A stretch of DNA of 64,000 bases from Glandiceps talaboti (GCF_964340395.1 NC_135567.1:971383-1035382), one strand, 5' to 3'; positions 34,271-46,337 are shown, counted from the stretch's first letter. Translations and numbers: made by a program. Notes: generated by a model from the sequence alone, not told the origin.

Positions 34271-37200
34271 GGAAGTACTGATTAGAAGTACTGATTAGAA
34301 GTACTGATTAGAAGTACTGATGGGAAGTACTGATTAGAAGTACTGATTAGAAGTACTGATGAGAAGTACTGATTAGAAGAACTGATTAGAGGTACTGATT
34401 AGAAGTACTGATTAGAAGTACTGGTGGGAAGTACTGATTAGAAGTACTGATGAGAAGTACTGATTAGAAGTACTGATTAGAAGTACTGATTAGAAGTACT
34501 GATGAGAAGTACTGATTAGAAGTACTGATTAGAAGTACTGATTAGAAGAACTGATTAGAAGTACTGATTAGAAGTACTGATTAGAAGTACTGATTAGAAG
34601 TACTGATTAGAAGTACTGATGAGAAGTACTGATTAGAAGAACTGATTAGAAGTACTGATTAGGAGTACTGATTAGAAGTACTGATGGGAAGTACTGATTA
34701 GAAGTACTGATTAGAAGTACTGATTAGAAGTACTGATTAGAAGTACTGATTAGAAGTACTGATTAGAAGAACTGATTAGAAGTACTGATTAGGAGTACTG
34801 ATTAGAAGTACTGATGGGAAGTACTGATGGGAAGTACTGATTAGAAGTACTGATGGGAAGTACTGATTAGAAGTACTAATTAGAAGTACTGATTAGAAGT
34901 ACTGATGGGAAGTACTGATTAGAAGTAGTGATTAGAAGTACTGATGGGAAGTACTGATAAGAAGTACTGATTAGAAGTACTGATTGGAAGTACTGATGGG
35001 AAGTATTGATTAGAAGTACTGATTAGAAGTACTGATTAGAAGTACTGATTGGAAGTACTGATGGGAAGTACTGATTAGAAGTACTGATTAGAAGTACTGA
35101 TTAAAAGTACTGATTGGAAGTACTGATTAGAAGTACTGATAAGAAGTACTGATTAGAAGTACTGATGGGAAGTACTGATTAGAAGTACTGATGGGAAGTA
35201 CTGATTAGAAGTACTGATTAAAAGTACTGATTGGAAGTACTGATGGGAAGTACTGATAAGAAGTACTGATTAAAAGTACTGATTAGAAGTACTGATGGGA
35301 AGTACTGATTAGAAGTACTGATTAGAAGTACTGATTGGAAGTACTTATGGGAAGTACTGTTTAGAAGTACTGATGGGAAGTACTAATTAGAAGTACTGAT
35401 TAGAAGTACTGATAAGAAGTACTGATTAGAAGTACTGATTAGAAGTACTGATTAAAAGTACTGATTAAAAGTACTGATTGGAAGTACTGATGGGAAGTAC
35501 TGATTAGAAGTACTGATTAGAAGTACTGATTAGAAGTACTGATGGGAAGTACTGATTAAAAGTACTGATTGGAAGTACTGATGGGAAGTACTGATTAAAA
35601 GTACTGATTAGAAGTACTGATGGGAAGTACTGATTGGAAGTACTGATGGGAAGTACTGATTAAAAGTACTGATTAGAAGTACTGATTGGAAGTACTGATG
35701 GGAAGTACTGATTAGAAGTACTGATTGGAAGTAGTGATTGGAAGTACTGATGGGAAGTACTGATTAGAAGTACTGATTAGAAGTACTGATGGGAAGTACT
35801 GATTAGAAGTACTGATGGGAAGTACTGATTAAAAGTACTGATTGGAAGTACTGATGGGAAGTACTGATTAGAAGTACTGATTAGAAGTACTGATGGGAAG
35901 TACTAATTAAAAGTACTGATTGGAAGTACTGATGGGAAGTACTGATGGGAAGTACTGATTAAAAGTACTGATGGGAAGTACTGATTGGAAGTACTGATGG
36001 GAAGTACTGATTAGAAGTACTGATTAGAAGTACTGATGGGAAGTACTAATTGGAAGTACTGATGGGAAGTACTGATTAGAAGTACTGATGGGAAGTACTG
36101 ATTAGAAGTACTGATTAGAAGTACTGATTAGAAGTACTGATTAGAAGTACTGATAAGAAGTACTGATTAGAAGTACTGTTTAGAAGTACTGATTAGAAGT
36201 ACTGATTAGAAGAACTGATGGGAAGTACTGATTAGAAGTACTGTTTAGAAGTACTGATTAGAAGTACTGATTAGAAGTACTGATGGGAAGTACTGATGGG
36301 AAGTACTGATAAGAAGTACTGATTAGAAGTACTGTTTAGAAGTACTGATTAGAAGTACTGATTAGAAGTACTGATTGGAAGTACTGATGGGAAGTACTGA
36401 TTAGAAGTACTGATTAGAAGTACTGATAAGAAGTACTGATTAGAAGTACTGATGGGAAGTAGTGATGGGAAGTACTGATTAGAAGTACTGATTAGAAGTA
36501 CTGATGGGAAGTACTGATTAGAAGTACTGATTAGAAGTACTGTTTAGAAGTACTGATGGGAAGTACTGATTAGAAGTACTGATGGGAAGTACTGATTGGA
36601 AGTACTGATTAGAAGTACTGATTAGAAGTACTGATTGGAAGTACTGATTGGAAGTACTGATTAGAAGTACTGATTAGAAGTACTGATTAGAAGTACTGAT
36701 TAGAAGTACTGATTAGAAGTACTGATAAGAAGTACTGATTGGAAGTACTGATTAGAAGTACTGATTAGAAGTACTGATAAGAAGTACTGATTAGAAGTAC
36801 TGATTAGAAGTACTGATTGGAAGTACTGATTAGAAGTACTGATTGGAAGTACTGATTAGAAGTACTGATAAGAAGTACTGATTAGAAGTACTGATGGGAA
36901 GTACTGATTAGAAGTACTGATGGGAAGTACTGATTAGAAGTACTGATTAGAAGTACTGATTGGAAGTACTGATTAGAAGTACTGATAAGAAGTACTGATT
37001 AGAAGTACTGGTGGGAAGTACTGATTGGAAGTACTGATTAGAAGTACTGATGGGAAGTACTGATTAGAAGTACTGATTAGAAGTACTGATTAGAAGTACT
37101 GGTGGGAAGTACTGATTAGAAGTACTGATGGGAAGTACTAATTAGAAGTACTGATTAGAAGTACTGATTAGAAGTACTGATGGGAAGTACTGATGGGAAG

Positions 37201-38195
37201 TACTGATAAGAAGTACTGATTAAAAGTACTGATTAGAAGTACTGATGGGAAGTACTGATTAGAAGTACTGATAAGAAGTACTGATTAGAAGTACTGATGG
37301 GAAGTACTGATTAGAAGTACTGATGGGAAGTACTGATTAGAAGTACTGATTAGAAGTACTGATTGGAAGTACTGATTAGAAGTACTGATAAGAAGTACTG
37401 ATTAGAAGTACTGATGGGAAGTACTGATTGGAAGTACTGATTAGAAGTACTGATGGGAAGTACTGATTAGAAGTACTGATTAGAAGTACTGATTAGAAGT
37501 ACTGGTGGGAAGTACTGATTAGAAGTACTGATTAGAAGTACTGATGGGAAGTACTAATTAGAAGTACTGATTAGAAGTACTGATTAGAAGTACTGATTAG
37601 AAGTACTGATGGGAAGTACTGATGGGAAGTACTGATTAGAAGTACTGATTAGAAGTACTGATGGGAAGTACTGATGGGAAGTACTGATTAGAAGTACTGA
37701 TTAGAAGTACTGATTAGAAGTACTGATAAGAAGTACTGATTAGAAGTACTGATTAGAAGTACTGATTAGAAGTACTGATTAGAAGTACTGATTAGAAGTA
37801 CTGATGGGAAGTACTGATGGGAAGTACTGATTAGAAGTACTGATTAGAAGTACTGATTAGAAGTACTGATAAGAAGTACTGATTAGAAGTACTGATAAGA
37901 AGTACTGATTAGAAGTACTGATGGGAAGTACTAATTAGAAGTACTGATTAGAAGTACTGATTAGAAGTACTAATTAGAAGTACTGATGGGAAGTACTGAT
38001 TAGAAGTACTGGTGGGAAGTACTGATTGGAAGTACTGATTAGAAGTACTGATGGGAAGTACTGATTAGAAGTACTGATTAGAAGTACTGATTAGAAGTAC
38101 TGATTAGAAGTACTGATTAGAAGTACTGATGGGAAGTACTGATTAGAAGTACTGATGGGAAGTACTGATTAGAAGTACTGATTAGAAGTACTGTA
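34271..38195. repeat. 13-bp minisatellite, about 300 copies
   Basis: The unit is GAAGTACTGATTA, with GATGG, GATAA, GATTG and GGTGG variants. It is the shortest unit in the window. Each unit contains the palindrome AGTACT. It fills the intron between exons f and g, ending about 60 bp after the exon f donor. Confidence 0.98.
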
Positions 38196-38256
38196 CTGTA
38201 TTTCATAGTGAAATGAAATGGTGACTGTGACCTACATTGTATGGATTTTATCTTAC

Positions 38257-38341
38257 CTGACTACCATATACTGGGTTAAGGTTCCTCACTTTAGCAGCTG
38301 AAACATCAGATGGTTTTAAGCCACGCTGTGGAGATGGTAAT
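38257..38341 (-). CDS. USP8: USP8 exon f: linker into the catalytic domain
   Basis: This 85-bp exon encodes residues 677-704, LPSPQRGLKPSDVSAAKVRN then LNPVYGSQ. The RNLNPVYG stretch corresponds to IRNLNPVFGG immediately before the Cys box in vertebrate USP8. The split codon AG|A with the large exon gives Arg. It ends in phase 0 with CAG|GTAAGA. It sits between a 53-bp array upstream and a 13-bp array downstream. Confidence 0.95.
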
Positions 38342-38423
38342 CTGTGATTCAAAACAAAGATGTTAAGTTACATAAAAATTAATGACAGAATGACTGATTA
38401 TAACATAAACAAATATGGAAACC

Positions 38424-41400
38424 AACCATTGGTCAATTACAGTAACTCACCTGTGTAAAGGTTTAGTTGTTCTATCAACCACTGGTCAATTACAGTAACT
38501 CACCTGTGTAAAGGTTTAGTTGTTCTATCAACCACTGGTCAATTACAGTAACTCACCTGTGTAAAGGTTTAGTTGTTCTATCAACCATTGGTCAATTACA
38601 GTAACTCACCTGTGTAAAGGTTTAGTTGTTCTATCAACCATTGGTCAATTACAGTAACTCACCTGTGTAAAGGTTTAGTTGTTCTATCAACCATTGGTCA
38701 ATTACAGTAACTCACCTGTGTAAAGGTTTAGTTGTTCTATCAACCATTGGTCAATTATAGTAACTCACCTGTGTAAAGGTTTAGTTGTTCTATCAACCAT
38801 TGGTCAATTACAGTAACTCACCTGTGTAAAGGTTTAGTTGTTCTATCAACCATTGGTCAATTACAGTAACTCACCTGTGTAAAGGTTTAGTTGTTCTATC
38901 AACCATTGGTCAATTATAGTAACTCACCCGTGTAAAGGTTTAGTTGTTCTATCAACCATTGGTCAATTATAGTAACTCACCTGTGTAAAGGTTTAGTTGT
39001 TCTATCAACCATTGGTCAATTACAGTAACTCACCTGTGTAAAGGTTTAGTTGTTCTATCAACCATTGGTCAATTACAGTAACTCACCTGTGTAAAGGTTT
39101 AGTTGTTCTATCAACCATTGGTCAATTACAGTAACTCACCTGTGTAAAGGTTTAGTTGTTCTATTAACCACTGGTCAATTACAGTAACTCACCTGTGTAA
39201 AGGTTTAGTTGTTCTATCAACCATTGGTCAATTACAGTAACTCACCTGTGTAAAGGTTTAGTTGTTCTATCAACCATTGGTCAATTACAGTAACTCACCT
39301 GTGTAAAGGTTTAGTTGTTCTATCAACCATTGGTCAATTACAGTAACTCACCTGTGTAAAGGTTTAGTTGTTCTATCAACCATTGGTCAATTACAGTAAC
39401 TCACCTGTGTAAAGGTTTAGTTGTTCTATCAACCATTGGTCAATTACAGTAACTCACCTGTGTAAAGGTTTAGTTGTTCTATCAACCATTGGTCAATTAC
39501 AGTAACTCACCTGTGTAAAGGTTTAGTTGTTCTATTAACCACTGGTCAATTACAGTAACTCACCTGTGTAAAGGTTTAGTTGTTCTATCAACCACTGGTC
39601 AATTACAGTAACTCACCTGTGTAAAGGTTTAGTTGTTCTATCAACCATTGGTCAATTACAGTAACTCACCTGTGTAAAGGTTTAGTTGTTCTATCAACCA
39701 TTGGTCAATTACAGTAACTCACCTGTGTAAAGGTTTAGTTGTTCTATCAACCACTGGTCAATTACAGTAACTCACCTGTGTAAAGGTTTAGTTGTTCTAT
39801 CAACCATTGGTCAATTACAGTAACTCACCTGTGTAAAGGTTTAGTTGTTCTATCAACCATTGGTCAATTACAGTAACTCACCTGTGTAAAGGTTTAGTTG
39901 TTCTATCAACCATTGGTCAATTACAGTAACTCACCTGTGTAAAGGTTTAGTTGTTCTATCAACCACTGGTCAATTACAGTAACTCACCTGTGTAAAGGTT
40001 TAGTTGTTCTATCAACCATTGGTCAATTACAGTAACTCACCTGTGTAAAGGTTTAGTTGTTCTATCAACCACTGGTCAATTACAGTAACTCACCTGTGTA
40101 AAGGTTTAGTTGTTCTATCAACCACTGGTCAATTACAGTAACTCACCTGTGTAAAGGTTTAGTTGTTCTATCAACCATTGGTCAATTACAGTAACTCACC
40201 TGTGTAAAGGTTTAGTTGTTCTATCAACCACTGGTCAATTACAGTAACTCACCTGTGTAAAGGTTTAGTTGTTCTATCAACCATTGGTCAATTACAGTAA
40301 CTCACCTGTGTAAAGGTTTAGTTGTTCTATCAACCATTGGTCAATTACAGTAACTCACCTGTGTAAAGGTTTAGTTGTTCTATCAACCACTGGTCAATTA
40401 CAGTAACTCACCTGTGTAAAGGTTTAGTTGTTCTATCAACCATTGGTCAATTACAGTAACTCACCTGTGTAAAGGTTTAGTTGTTCTATCAACCATTGGT
40501 CAATTACAGTAACTCACCTGTGTAAAGGTTTAGTTGTTCTATCAACCATTGGTCAATTACAGTAACTCACCTATGTAAAGGTTTAGTTGTTCTATTAACC
40601 ACTGGTCAATTACAGTAACTCACCTGTGTAAAGGTTTAGTTGTTCTATCAACCATTGGTCAATTACAGTAACTCACCTGTGTAAAGGTTTAGTTGTTCTA
40701 TCAACCATTGGTCAATTACAGTAACTCACCCGTGTAAAGGTTTAGTTGTTCTATCAACCATTGGTCAATTACAGTAACTCACCTGTGTAAAGGTTTAGTT
40801 GTTCTATCAACCATTGGTCAATTACAGTAACTCACCTGTGTAAAGGTTTAGTTGTTCTATCAACCATTGGTCAATTACAGTAACTCACCTGTGTAAAGGT
40901 TTAGTTGTTCTACCAACCATTGGTCAATTACAGTAACTCACCTGTGTAAAGGTTTAGTTGTTCTATCAACCATTGGTCAATTATAGTAACTCACCCGTGT
41001 AAAGGTTTAGTTGTTCTATCAACCACTGGTCAATTACAGTAACTCACCTGTGTAAAGGTTTAGTTGTTCTATTAACCACTGGTCAATTACAGTAACTCAC
41101 CTGTGTAAAGGTTTAGTTGTTCTATCAACCATTGGTCAATTACAGTAACTCACCTGTGTAAAGGTTTAGTTGTTCTATCAACCATTGGTCAATTATAGTA
41201 ACTCACCCGTGTAAAGGTTTAGTTGTTCTATCAACCATTGGTCAATTATAGTAACTCACCTGTGTAAAGGTTTAGTTGTTCTATTAACCACTGGTCAATT
41301 ACAGTAACTCACCTGTGTAAAGGTTTAGTTGTTCTATCAACCATTGGTCAATTACAGTAACTCACCTGTGTAAAGGTTTAGTTGTTCTATCAACCATTGG

Positions 41401-41773
41401 TCAATTACAGTAACTCACCTGTGTAAAGGTTTAGTTGTTCTATCAACCACTGGTCAATTACAGTAACTCACCTGTGTAAAGGTTTAGTTGTTCTATCAAC
41501 CATTGGTCAATTACAGTAACTCACCTGTGTAAAGGTTTAGTTGTTCTATCAACCATTGGTCAATTACAGTAACTCACCTGTGTAAAGGTTTAGTTGTTCT
41601 ATCAACCACTGGTCAATTACAGTAACTCACCTGTGTAAAGGTTTAGTTGTTCTACCAACCATTGGTCAATTACAGTAACTCACCTGTGTAAAGGTTTAGT
41701 TGTTCTATCAACCATTGGTCAATTACAGTAACTCACCTGTGTAAAGGTTTAGTTGTTCTATCAACCATTGGTC
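38424..41773 (-). repeat. 53-bp minisatellite, about 63 copies, carrying the end of exon e and its donor
   Basis: On the gene strand the unit is the last 37 bp of exon e (encoding PMVDRTTKPLHR) plus GTGAGTTACTGTAATT. The intron between exons e and f is almost nothing but this array. Variants include CCAGTGG for CCAATGG, which would change Met to Val in the motif, and TTAACC for TCAACC. Reading past the first donor gives TGA at once, so only the first donor keeps the protein intact. Confidence 0.98.
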
Positions 41774-43165
41774 TTGGTACATCTGTGTCATGTACCATTT
41801 GTGCAATATTAGGAGAGGAGTGAGATCTTTTAAGATTTGAAGTTCTTGGTTCACTCTGTAATGGAACTTTATGTGTATTTTTTTCTGGTGGTTTCTGTAT
41901 CGGTACTTTGTCTGGTGGTTTCTGTATCGGTACTTTGTCTGGTCGTTTTAGATGGTCTGGTAGTGTCCAGTGTGTAGTTTTAGTGTTGTGATCCACATAG
42001 AAGTAACACCCCCTGTCTGAATTATACTGCCTTTCCCAACCAACAGGTAGACTGCGTTTTTCTACTTCTTTTTGTCTTGCTAGTTTTTCAGCTTTTACCC
42101 TCTCTTCCTCCAACTTTAAAGCTTTGATTTTCTTGCCTTCCTCTTCACTTTTAATTCTTTCTTGCTCTACTATTAATCTCTTTTTTTCTTCCTCTTGTCT
42201 CCATCTCTGTTCTTCCTCTTGTCTCCATCTCTGTTCTTCTTCTTCTTCTTTCAGTTTCTTCTGGTATTCTGCTTCTCTGTCTTTCCTTACTTTTTCTGCT
42301 TCTCTGTCTTTCCTTACTTTTTCTGCTAAATCTTGTCGTTCTCTTCTCTCTCTCTCTTTCTCATTTTCTACTCTACTTTTCTCTGCCAATTCATCCTTTT
42401 CTTCTTTCTTTTTACTTTCTTCTTTAGCTTTCCTCTCTGCCTCCATCTCTTCATCTTTCCTCATTCTGTCTTCTTTTTCTCGTTTCATTTTTTCTGCCTT
42501 CATCATCTTTTCAAGTTCTCTCTGTCGTCTTTCACTTTCCATTTTCTCTTGTTCAAGTTTTCTGAGTTCCTCTAATGCTTTGGCTTTGGCTATGTCATCT
42601 TGTCTTTGTTCAAGTCTACCTTTCTCAGTTTGCACCGTCTCATTCAAATCACTGACTTGTTTTTCTAGAGTAGGAGAGATAGTTGTTATGTCAGCTGTTG
42701 AACTTTTAGCTTCCTCACTATTTGGTGATATTGCTTTAGGTTTTTTACTCCTGTCAACAGACGGCATTTTACTGCTCACTTTACTTGGGGATTCACTCCT
42801 TTGATCAGGTTCTGTCGATGTTTTTGCTGGTTGGCTTGGCGGTAGTTGGCTTGGTGATGGTTGGCTTTGAGGTGGTTGGCTTGGTGATGGTGGTTTTGTT
42901 ATCTCCTGTTGTAAACTGTTCATACCAAGATTGTCTCTACTTGACACTGTGGATAGTTTAGGCTTCCTTGATCTGTCAACCATTGGTATAACATTATCCT
43001 TACTGACCACTTTTTCTGTGATGTCATCATTTATGACCACATTTTCTGTGATGTCATCAGTAGCTGCTGTCTTACCATTGACAAGTATCTTACCCCTGTC
43101 TTTGACTACAGTAGGAGATGTTGGTTTGGGTTGTTCTTCCTCCAGTGTAGGGTAATCAAAGTCCA
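41737..43165 (-). CDS. USP8: USP8 exon e: STAM-binding motifs, coiled coil, WW domain, 14-3-3 site
   Basis: This 1,429-bp exon encodes residues 201-675. Px(V/I)DRxxKP motifs, which bind the STAM SH3 domain in mammalian USP8, occur three times: residues 260-268 (42960-42986), 334-342 (42738-42764) and 665-673 (41745-41771). A Pro/Ser/Gln linker lies between the first two. Residues about 364-569 are an uninterrupted Glu/Lys/Arg coiled coil with small internal duplications. Residues 572-604 (41952-42050) form a WW domain with both tryptophans (596-spaced equivalents at 576 and 599) and the closing Pro 602. Residues 646-651 read RSHSSP (41811-41828), a mode-1 14-3-3 site corresponding to the RSYSSP site of human USP8. 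Acceptor TTTTCCAG precedes 43165; donor ACACAG|GTGAGT follows 41737. The last 37 bp are repeated through the next intron. Confidence 0.95.
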
Positions 43166-43345
43166 CTGGAAAAAATGAAACTTACTATTTATATTCTGCC
43201 AATGTTATGGTCATATAAAGCACATAAGAATTCATCTTTTGGTGAAATTTATAAACTTTCCGGTCCGTATTTGGAAACTAGGAGTGAAAAATAGCGCCAA
43301 TGACATTGTACAGTACAGTTTTTTAAGACTATTTATCCACCTGCT
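43166..43345. other. Intron segment upstream of exon e
   Basis: Contains the polypyrimidine tract and acceptor of exon e; nothing else recognised. Confidence 0.5.
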
Positions 43346-44620
43346 GATCCATACTAGGTTTAGGTGTTCATTTGTTGAATAATTATCCAGTTGCCTATTC
43401 ATCCCTGGTGTTATCTTTGCAATATATGCGATCATTTGGCTGTTGCTATGAGAGTGATCTTGTTGCTAAGTATATTTGCATACATTTTTTGAATTTTTAT
43501 TAATTTGTCTATTAATCCCTATTCTTATCTTTGCAATATATGTGATCATTTGGCTGCTGTTATGGGCATGGTCTTGTTTCTGGGCACAGTTACAAACATT
43601 TTTGGAATGTTTATTCCGTTTTCTGTTAATCCGTGTTGTTTATCTTTGCAATATATGAATCATTTGGCTGTTGCTATGAGTGTGGTCTTCTTTTGCACAC
43701 ACATTATGAATGTTCACTTGTCTAAGAATTCATGTTGTTATCTTTGTGATATACACAATTGTTTGGGTGTTGCTATGGGTGTGGTCATGGCTGCTAAGGA
43801 TATTTGCATGCATTTTGGCATGTTTACTCACTTCCCTAACAGATCATGTTGTTATTTTAGCAACTATACTGGCATTTAGTTGTTGCTATGGGTGTGGGTC
43901 ATGGTTGCTAGGGCAATTGTGTCAAAATGTTTTGATCAAAATCTGCAGAATATTACTTCTAGAAACATCTCACCAAATGTCAATTTCATTGATCAAGTAA
44001 TTTTTGAGATATATGTTTTTGACCAAAGTTCTCATTTTTACACATAATTTGCATATCAAGAATGAGATCATTCTTCATCTATACATCCTTAGATGCATGC
44101 ACATTAAATTTCAGCTGAATCACCTCAGTGGTTTTGGAATTTAAGATTTTTGACCAAAAAGACACAGTTTTAGTCCTAATTTGCATATTACTGAAGTTCA
44201 CAGCAAATTTCAAACCAATATGCCCAGTAGTTTTCAAAAATGACATTTTTTTTTACCCAAATCACATATGGATTACCTGTGATGCAATTATTTTACTTTG
44301 AACAATTGCCCAACTATAGCCACCACAAGTAATGCCCCCACCAAATACCAAGGCAATCAGTCTGGCAGTTTTTGACTTTACAGTAATCCACACATACACA
44401 CATATACTCACAGACAGACAGACAGACAGACAGACACCGCACCATGCCTATCACACACAGACAGACAGACATCGCACCATGCCTATCACACACAGACAGA
44501 CAGACACCGCACCATGCCTATCACACACAGACAGACAGATAGACATATACTCACAGACAGACAGACAGACACCGCACCATGCCTATCACACAACTGAACT
44601 GATATTGATAAGCTAAAAAG
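43346..44620 (+). repeat. Dispersed repeat, copy 4 (most complete)
   Basis: Left half: 4-5 degenerate units of about 110-130 bp (CTTTGCAATATATGTGATCA, TTTGGCTGTTGCTATG, GCATACATTTTTTGAAT). Right half from 43920: CAAAATGTTTTGATCAAAAT, then units with TTTTTGACCAAA and CCTAATTTGCATATTACTGA. End: GGCAATCAGTCTGGCAGTTT, a CAGA microsatellite, CACCGCACCATGCCTATCAC repeated four times, and CTGAACTGATATTGATAAGC. Copies 1, 2 and 3 are parts of this structure. It is non-coding and probably a non-autonomous mobile element of unknown class. Confidence 0.75.
44409..44590. repeat. CAGA microsatellite with embedded tandem units
   Basis: (CAGA)n runs alternate with CACCGCACCATGCCTATCAC (four times). This is the tail of dispersed-repeat copy 4 expanding into a minisatellite. 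Confidence 0.9.
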
Positions 44621-44838
44621 ACCGACGACCAAGTATGTTCATCATATCGCCGTAAAATAAGCTTTTACTTTTAATGGGAATTTGTATAAATAATGATTTT
44701 TTTGAGAATGTCAATATGTTCAAAATTTCACATATCTTCCTATAATTAATTTTCCAATTAAGTTGTACACTTATAGTGGTATAACAGCTATAGTTTAGAA
44801 TTTTGCTTTCAAACAAGGTGTGTAGGAATGAAAAACCG
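44621..44838. other. Intron segment with nothing recognised
   Basis: A+T-rich; no gene or structure seen. Confidence 0.5.
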
Positions 44839-45080
44839 GTTTTGCCCTTCCGAGAGTTTAAATCTATGGTTTTGCCCTTACAGGAGGCATTCAGTTTAAA
44901 TCTATGGTTTTGCCCTTACAGGAGGCATTCAGTTTAAATCTATGGTTTTGCCCTTACAGGAGGCATTCAGTTTAAATCTATGGTTTTGCCCTTACAGGAG
45001 GCATTCAGTTTAAATCTATGGTTTTGCCCTTACAGGAGGCATTCAGTATAAATCTATGGTTTTGAGGCATTCAGTTTAAA
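44839..45080. repeat. 38-bp minisatellite, about 6 copies
   Basis: The unit contains GGTTTTGCCCTTACAGGAGG and CATTCAGTTTAAATCTAT. On the gene strand each full unit contains CCT|GTAAGG, a donor-like hexamer; on the plus strand it contains a pyrimidine tract with TTACAG. It starts about 30 bp after the exon d donor. Confidence 0.95.
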
Positions 45081-45114
45081 TCTGGTAAATAAGTGGTATA
45101 ATAGAATAACTCAC

Positions 45115-45262
45115 ATAGTTTGCTGAGAGCAGCAACTTCATGATATTTTGGTGGTTTAGGAATGCTAGGATTGGTAGTGAATTGTGGGTAATGTAATAAC
45201 CAGGCATCATAGCCACCTTGTAAAATCAATGGTTCAGACTTGACAATCACTGTTGAGTCAAA
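45115..45262 (-). CDS. USP8: USP8 exon d: end of the rhodanese domain
   Basis: This 148-bp exon encodes residues 151-199: FDSTVIVKSEPLILQGGYDA then WLLHYPQFTTNPS and a basic/proline linker ending HEVAALSKL. The L-x-GGYxxWLLxYPQ signature matches the C-terminal helix of the USP8 rhodanese domain. Acceptor is TATTGCAG above 45262 and donor is CTAT|GTGAGT. The split codon T|TG with the next exon is Leu, giving LLDFDYPTLEE, which parallels SLDFTYPSLEE in vertebrates. A 31-bp array begins a few bases upstream of the acceptor and a 38-bp array about 30 bp downstream of the donor. Confidence 0.95.
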
Positions 45263-45268
45263 CTGCAA

Positions 45269-45640
45269 TACAATGTAGTAATAATTAGCTACAATGTGGC
45301 AAGAACAGACATACTTGAGTTACAATATAGCAATAACAGACACAATGGTGTTACAATGTAGCAATAACAGACACAAAGGAGTTACAATGTAGCAATAACA
45401 GACACAAAGGAGTTACAAAGTAACAATAACAGACACAATGGTGTTACAATGTAGCAACACAAAGGAGTTACAATGTAGCAATAACAGACACAAAGGAGTT
45501 ACAATGTAGCAATAACAGACACAAAGGAGTTACAATGTAGCAATAACAGACACAAAGGAGTTACAATGTAGCAGTAACAGACACAAAGGAGTTACAATGT
45601 AGCAAAAACAGACACAAGGGGGTTAGAATGTAGCAACAAG
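45269..45640. repeat. 31-bp minisatellite, about 12 copies
   Basis: The unit contains ACAATGTAGCAATAACAGAC and ACAAAGGAGTT, with one shortened unit. It begins within about 7 bp of the exon d acceptor, so the pyrimidine-poor region upstream of that acceptor is array sequence. Confidence 0.93.
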
Positions 45641-45867
45641 TCTTCATGGAAGGCGTATACCCCAAAAAAGTATTTCTTGTAGTGACAAAACATGTACAAA
45701 TCATTATCAATTTGAGGTTGATTATTACATGGTGACAGGGTGCTGTAAACCTAGATATTTTCACCACTAGAATTATATTTTTACTAATTTCCTGATTGGT
45801 CCATTCTGCAAATGTAGCAGAAGACGTTTTAGTCACTACTTACGTTTGTGTTAAATAAAGACAGGTG

Positions 45868-46297
45868 AAGGTAGCTCTATACATTTACAGTGATGTAGGT
45901 AGCTCTATACATTTACAGTGATGTAGGTAGCTCTATACCTTTCCAGTGTGATGTAGGTAGCTCTATACATTTACAGTGATGTAGGTAGCTCTATACATTT
46001 ACAGTGATGTAGGTAGCTCTATACATTTACAGTGATGTAGGTAGCTCTATACATTTCCAGTGTGATGTAGGTAGCTCTATACATTTACAGTGATGTAGGT
46101 AGCTCTATACATTTACAGTGATGTAGGTAGCTCTATACATTTACAGTGATGTAGGTAGCTCTATACATTTACAGTGATGTAGGTAGCTCTATACATTTCC
46201 AGTGTGATGTAGGTAGCTCTATATATTTACAGTGATGTAGGTAGCTCTATACATTTACAGTGATGTAGGTAGCTCTATACATTTACAGTGATGTAGC
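45868..46297. repeat. 28-bp minisatellite, about 15 copies
   Basis: The unit contains GTAGGTAGCTCTATACATTT and ACAGTGAT, with a CCAGTGTGAT (30-bp) variant recurring every four to five units. It begins about 40 bp after the exon c donor. Confidence 0.96.
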
Positions 46298-46337
46298 ATT
46301 TCTCAGTACTTGAACTGTTAATGTATTGTATAAATAC

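Noticed and set aside
42124-43155. Plus-strand frames opposite exon e
   Set aside because: Ser/Phe/Leu-rich antisense shadows of the Glu/Lys-rich coiled coil of USP8.
43232-44000. Frames of 60-124 codons on both strands
   Set aside because: They read through dispersed-repeat copy 4; the apparent internal protein repeats come from its degenerate tandem units.
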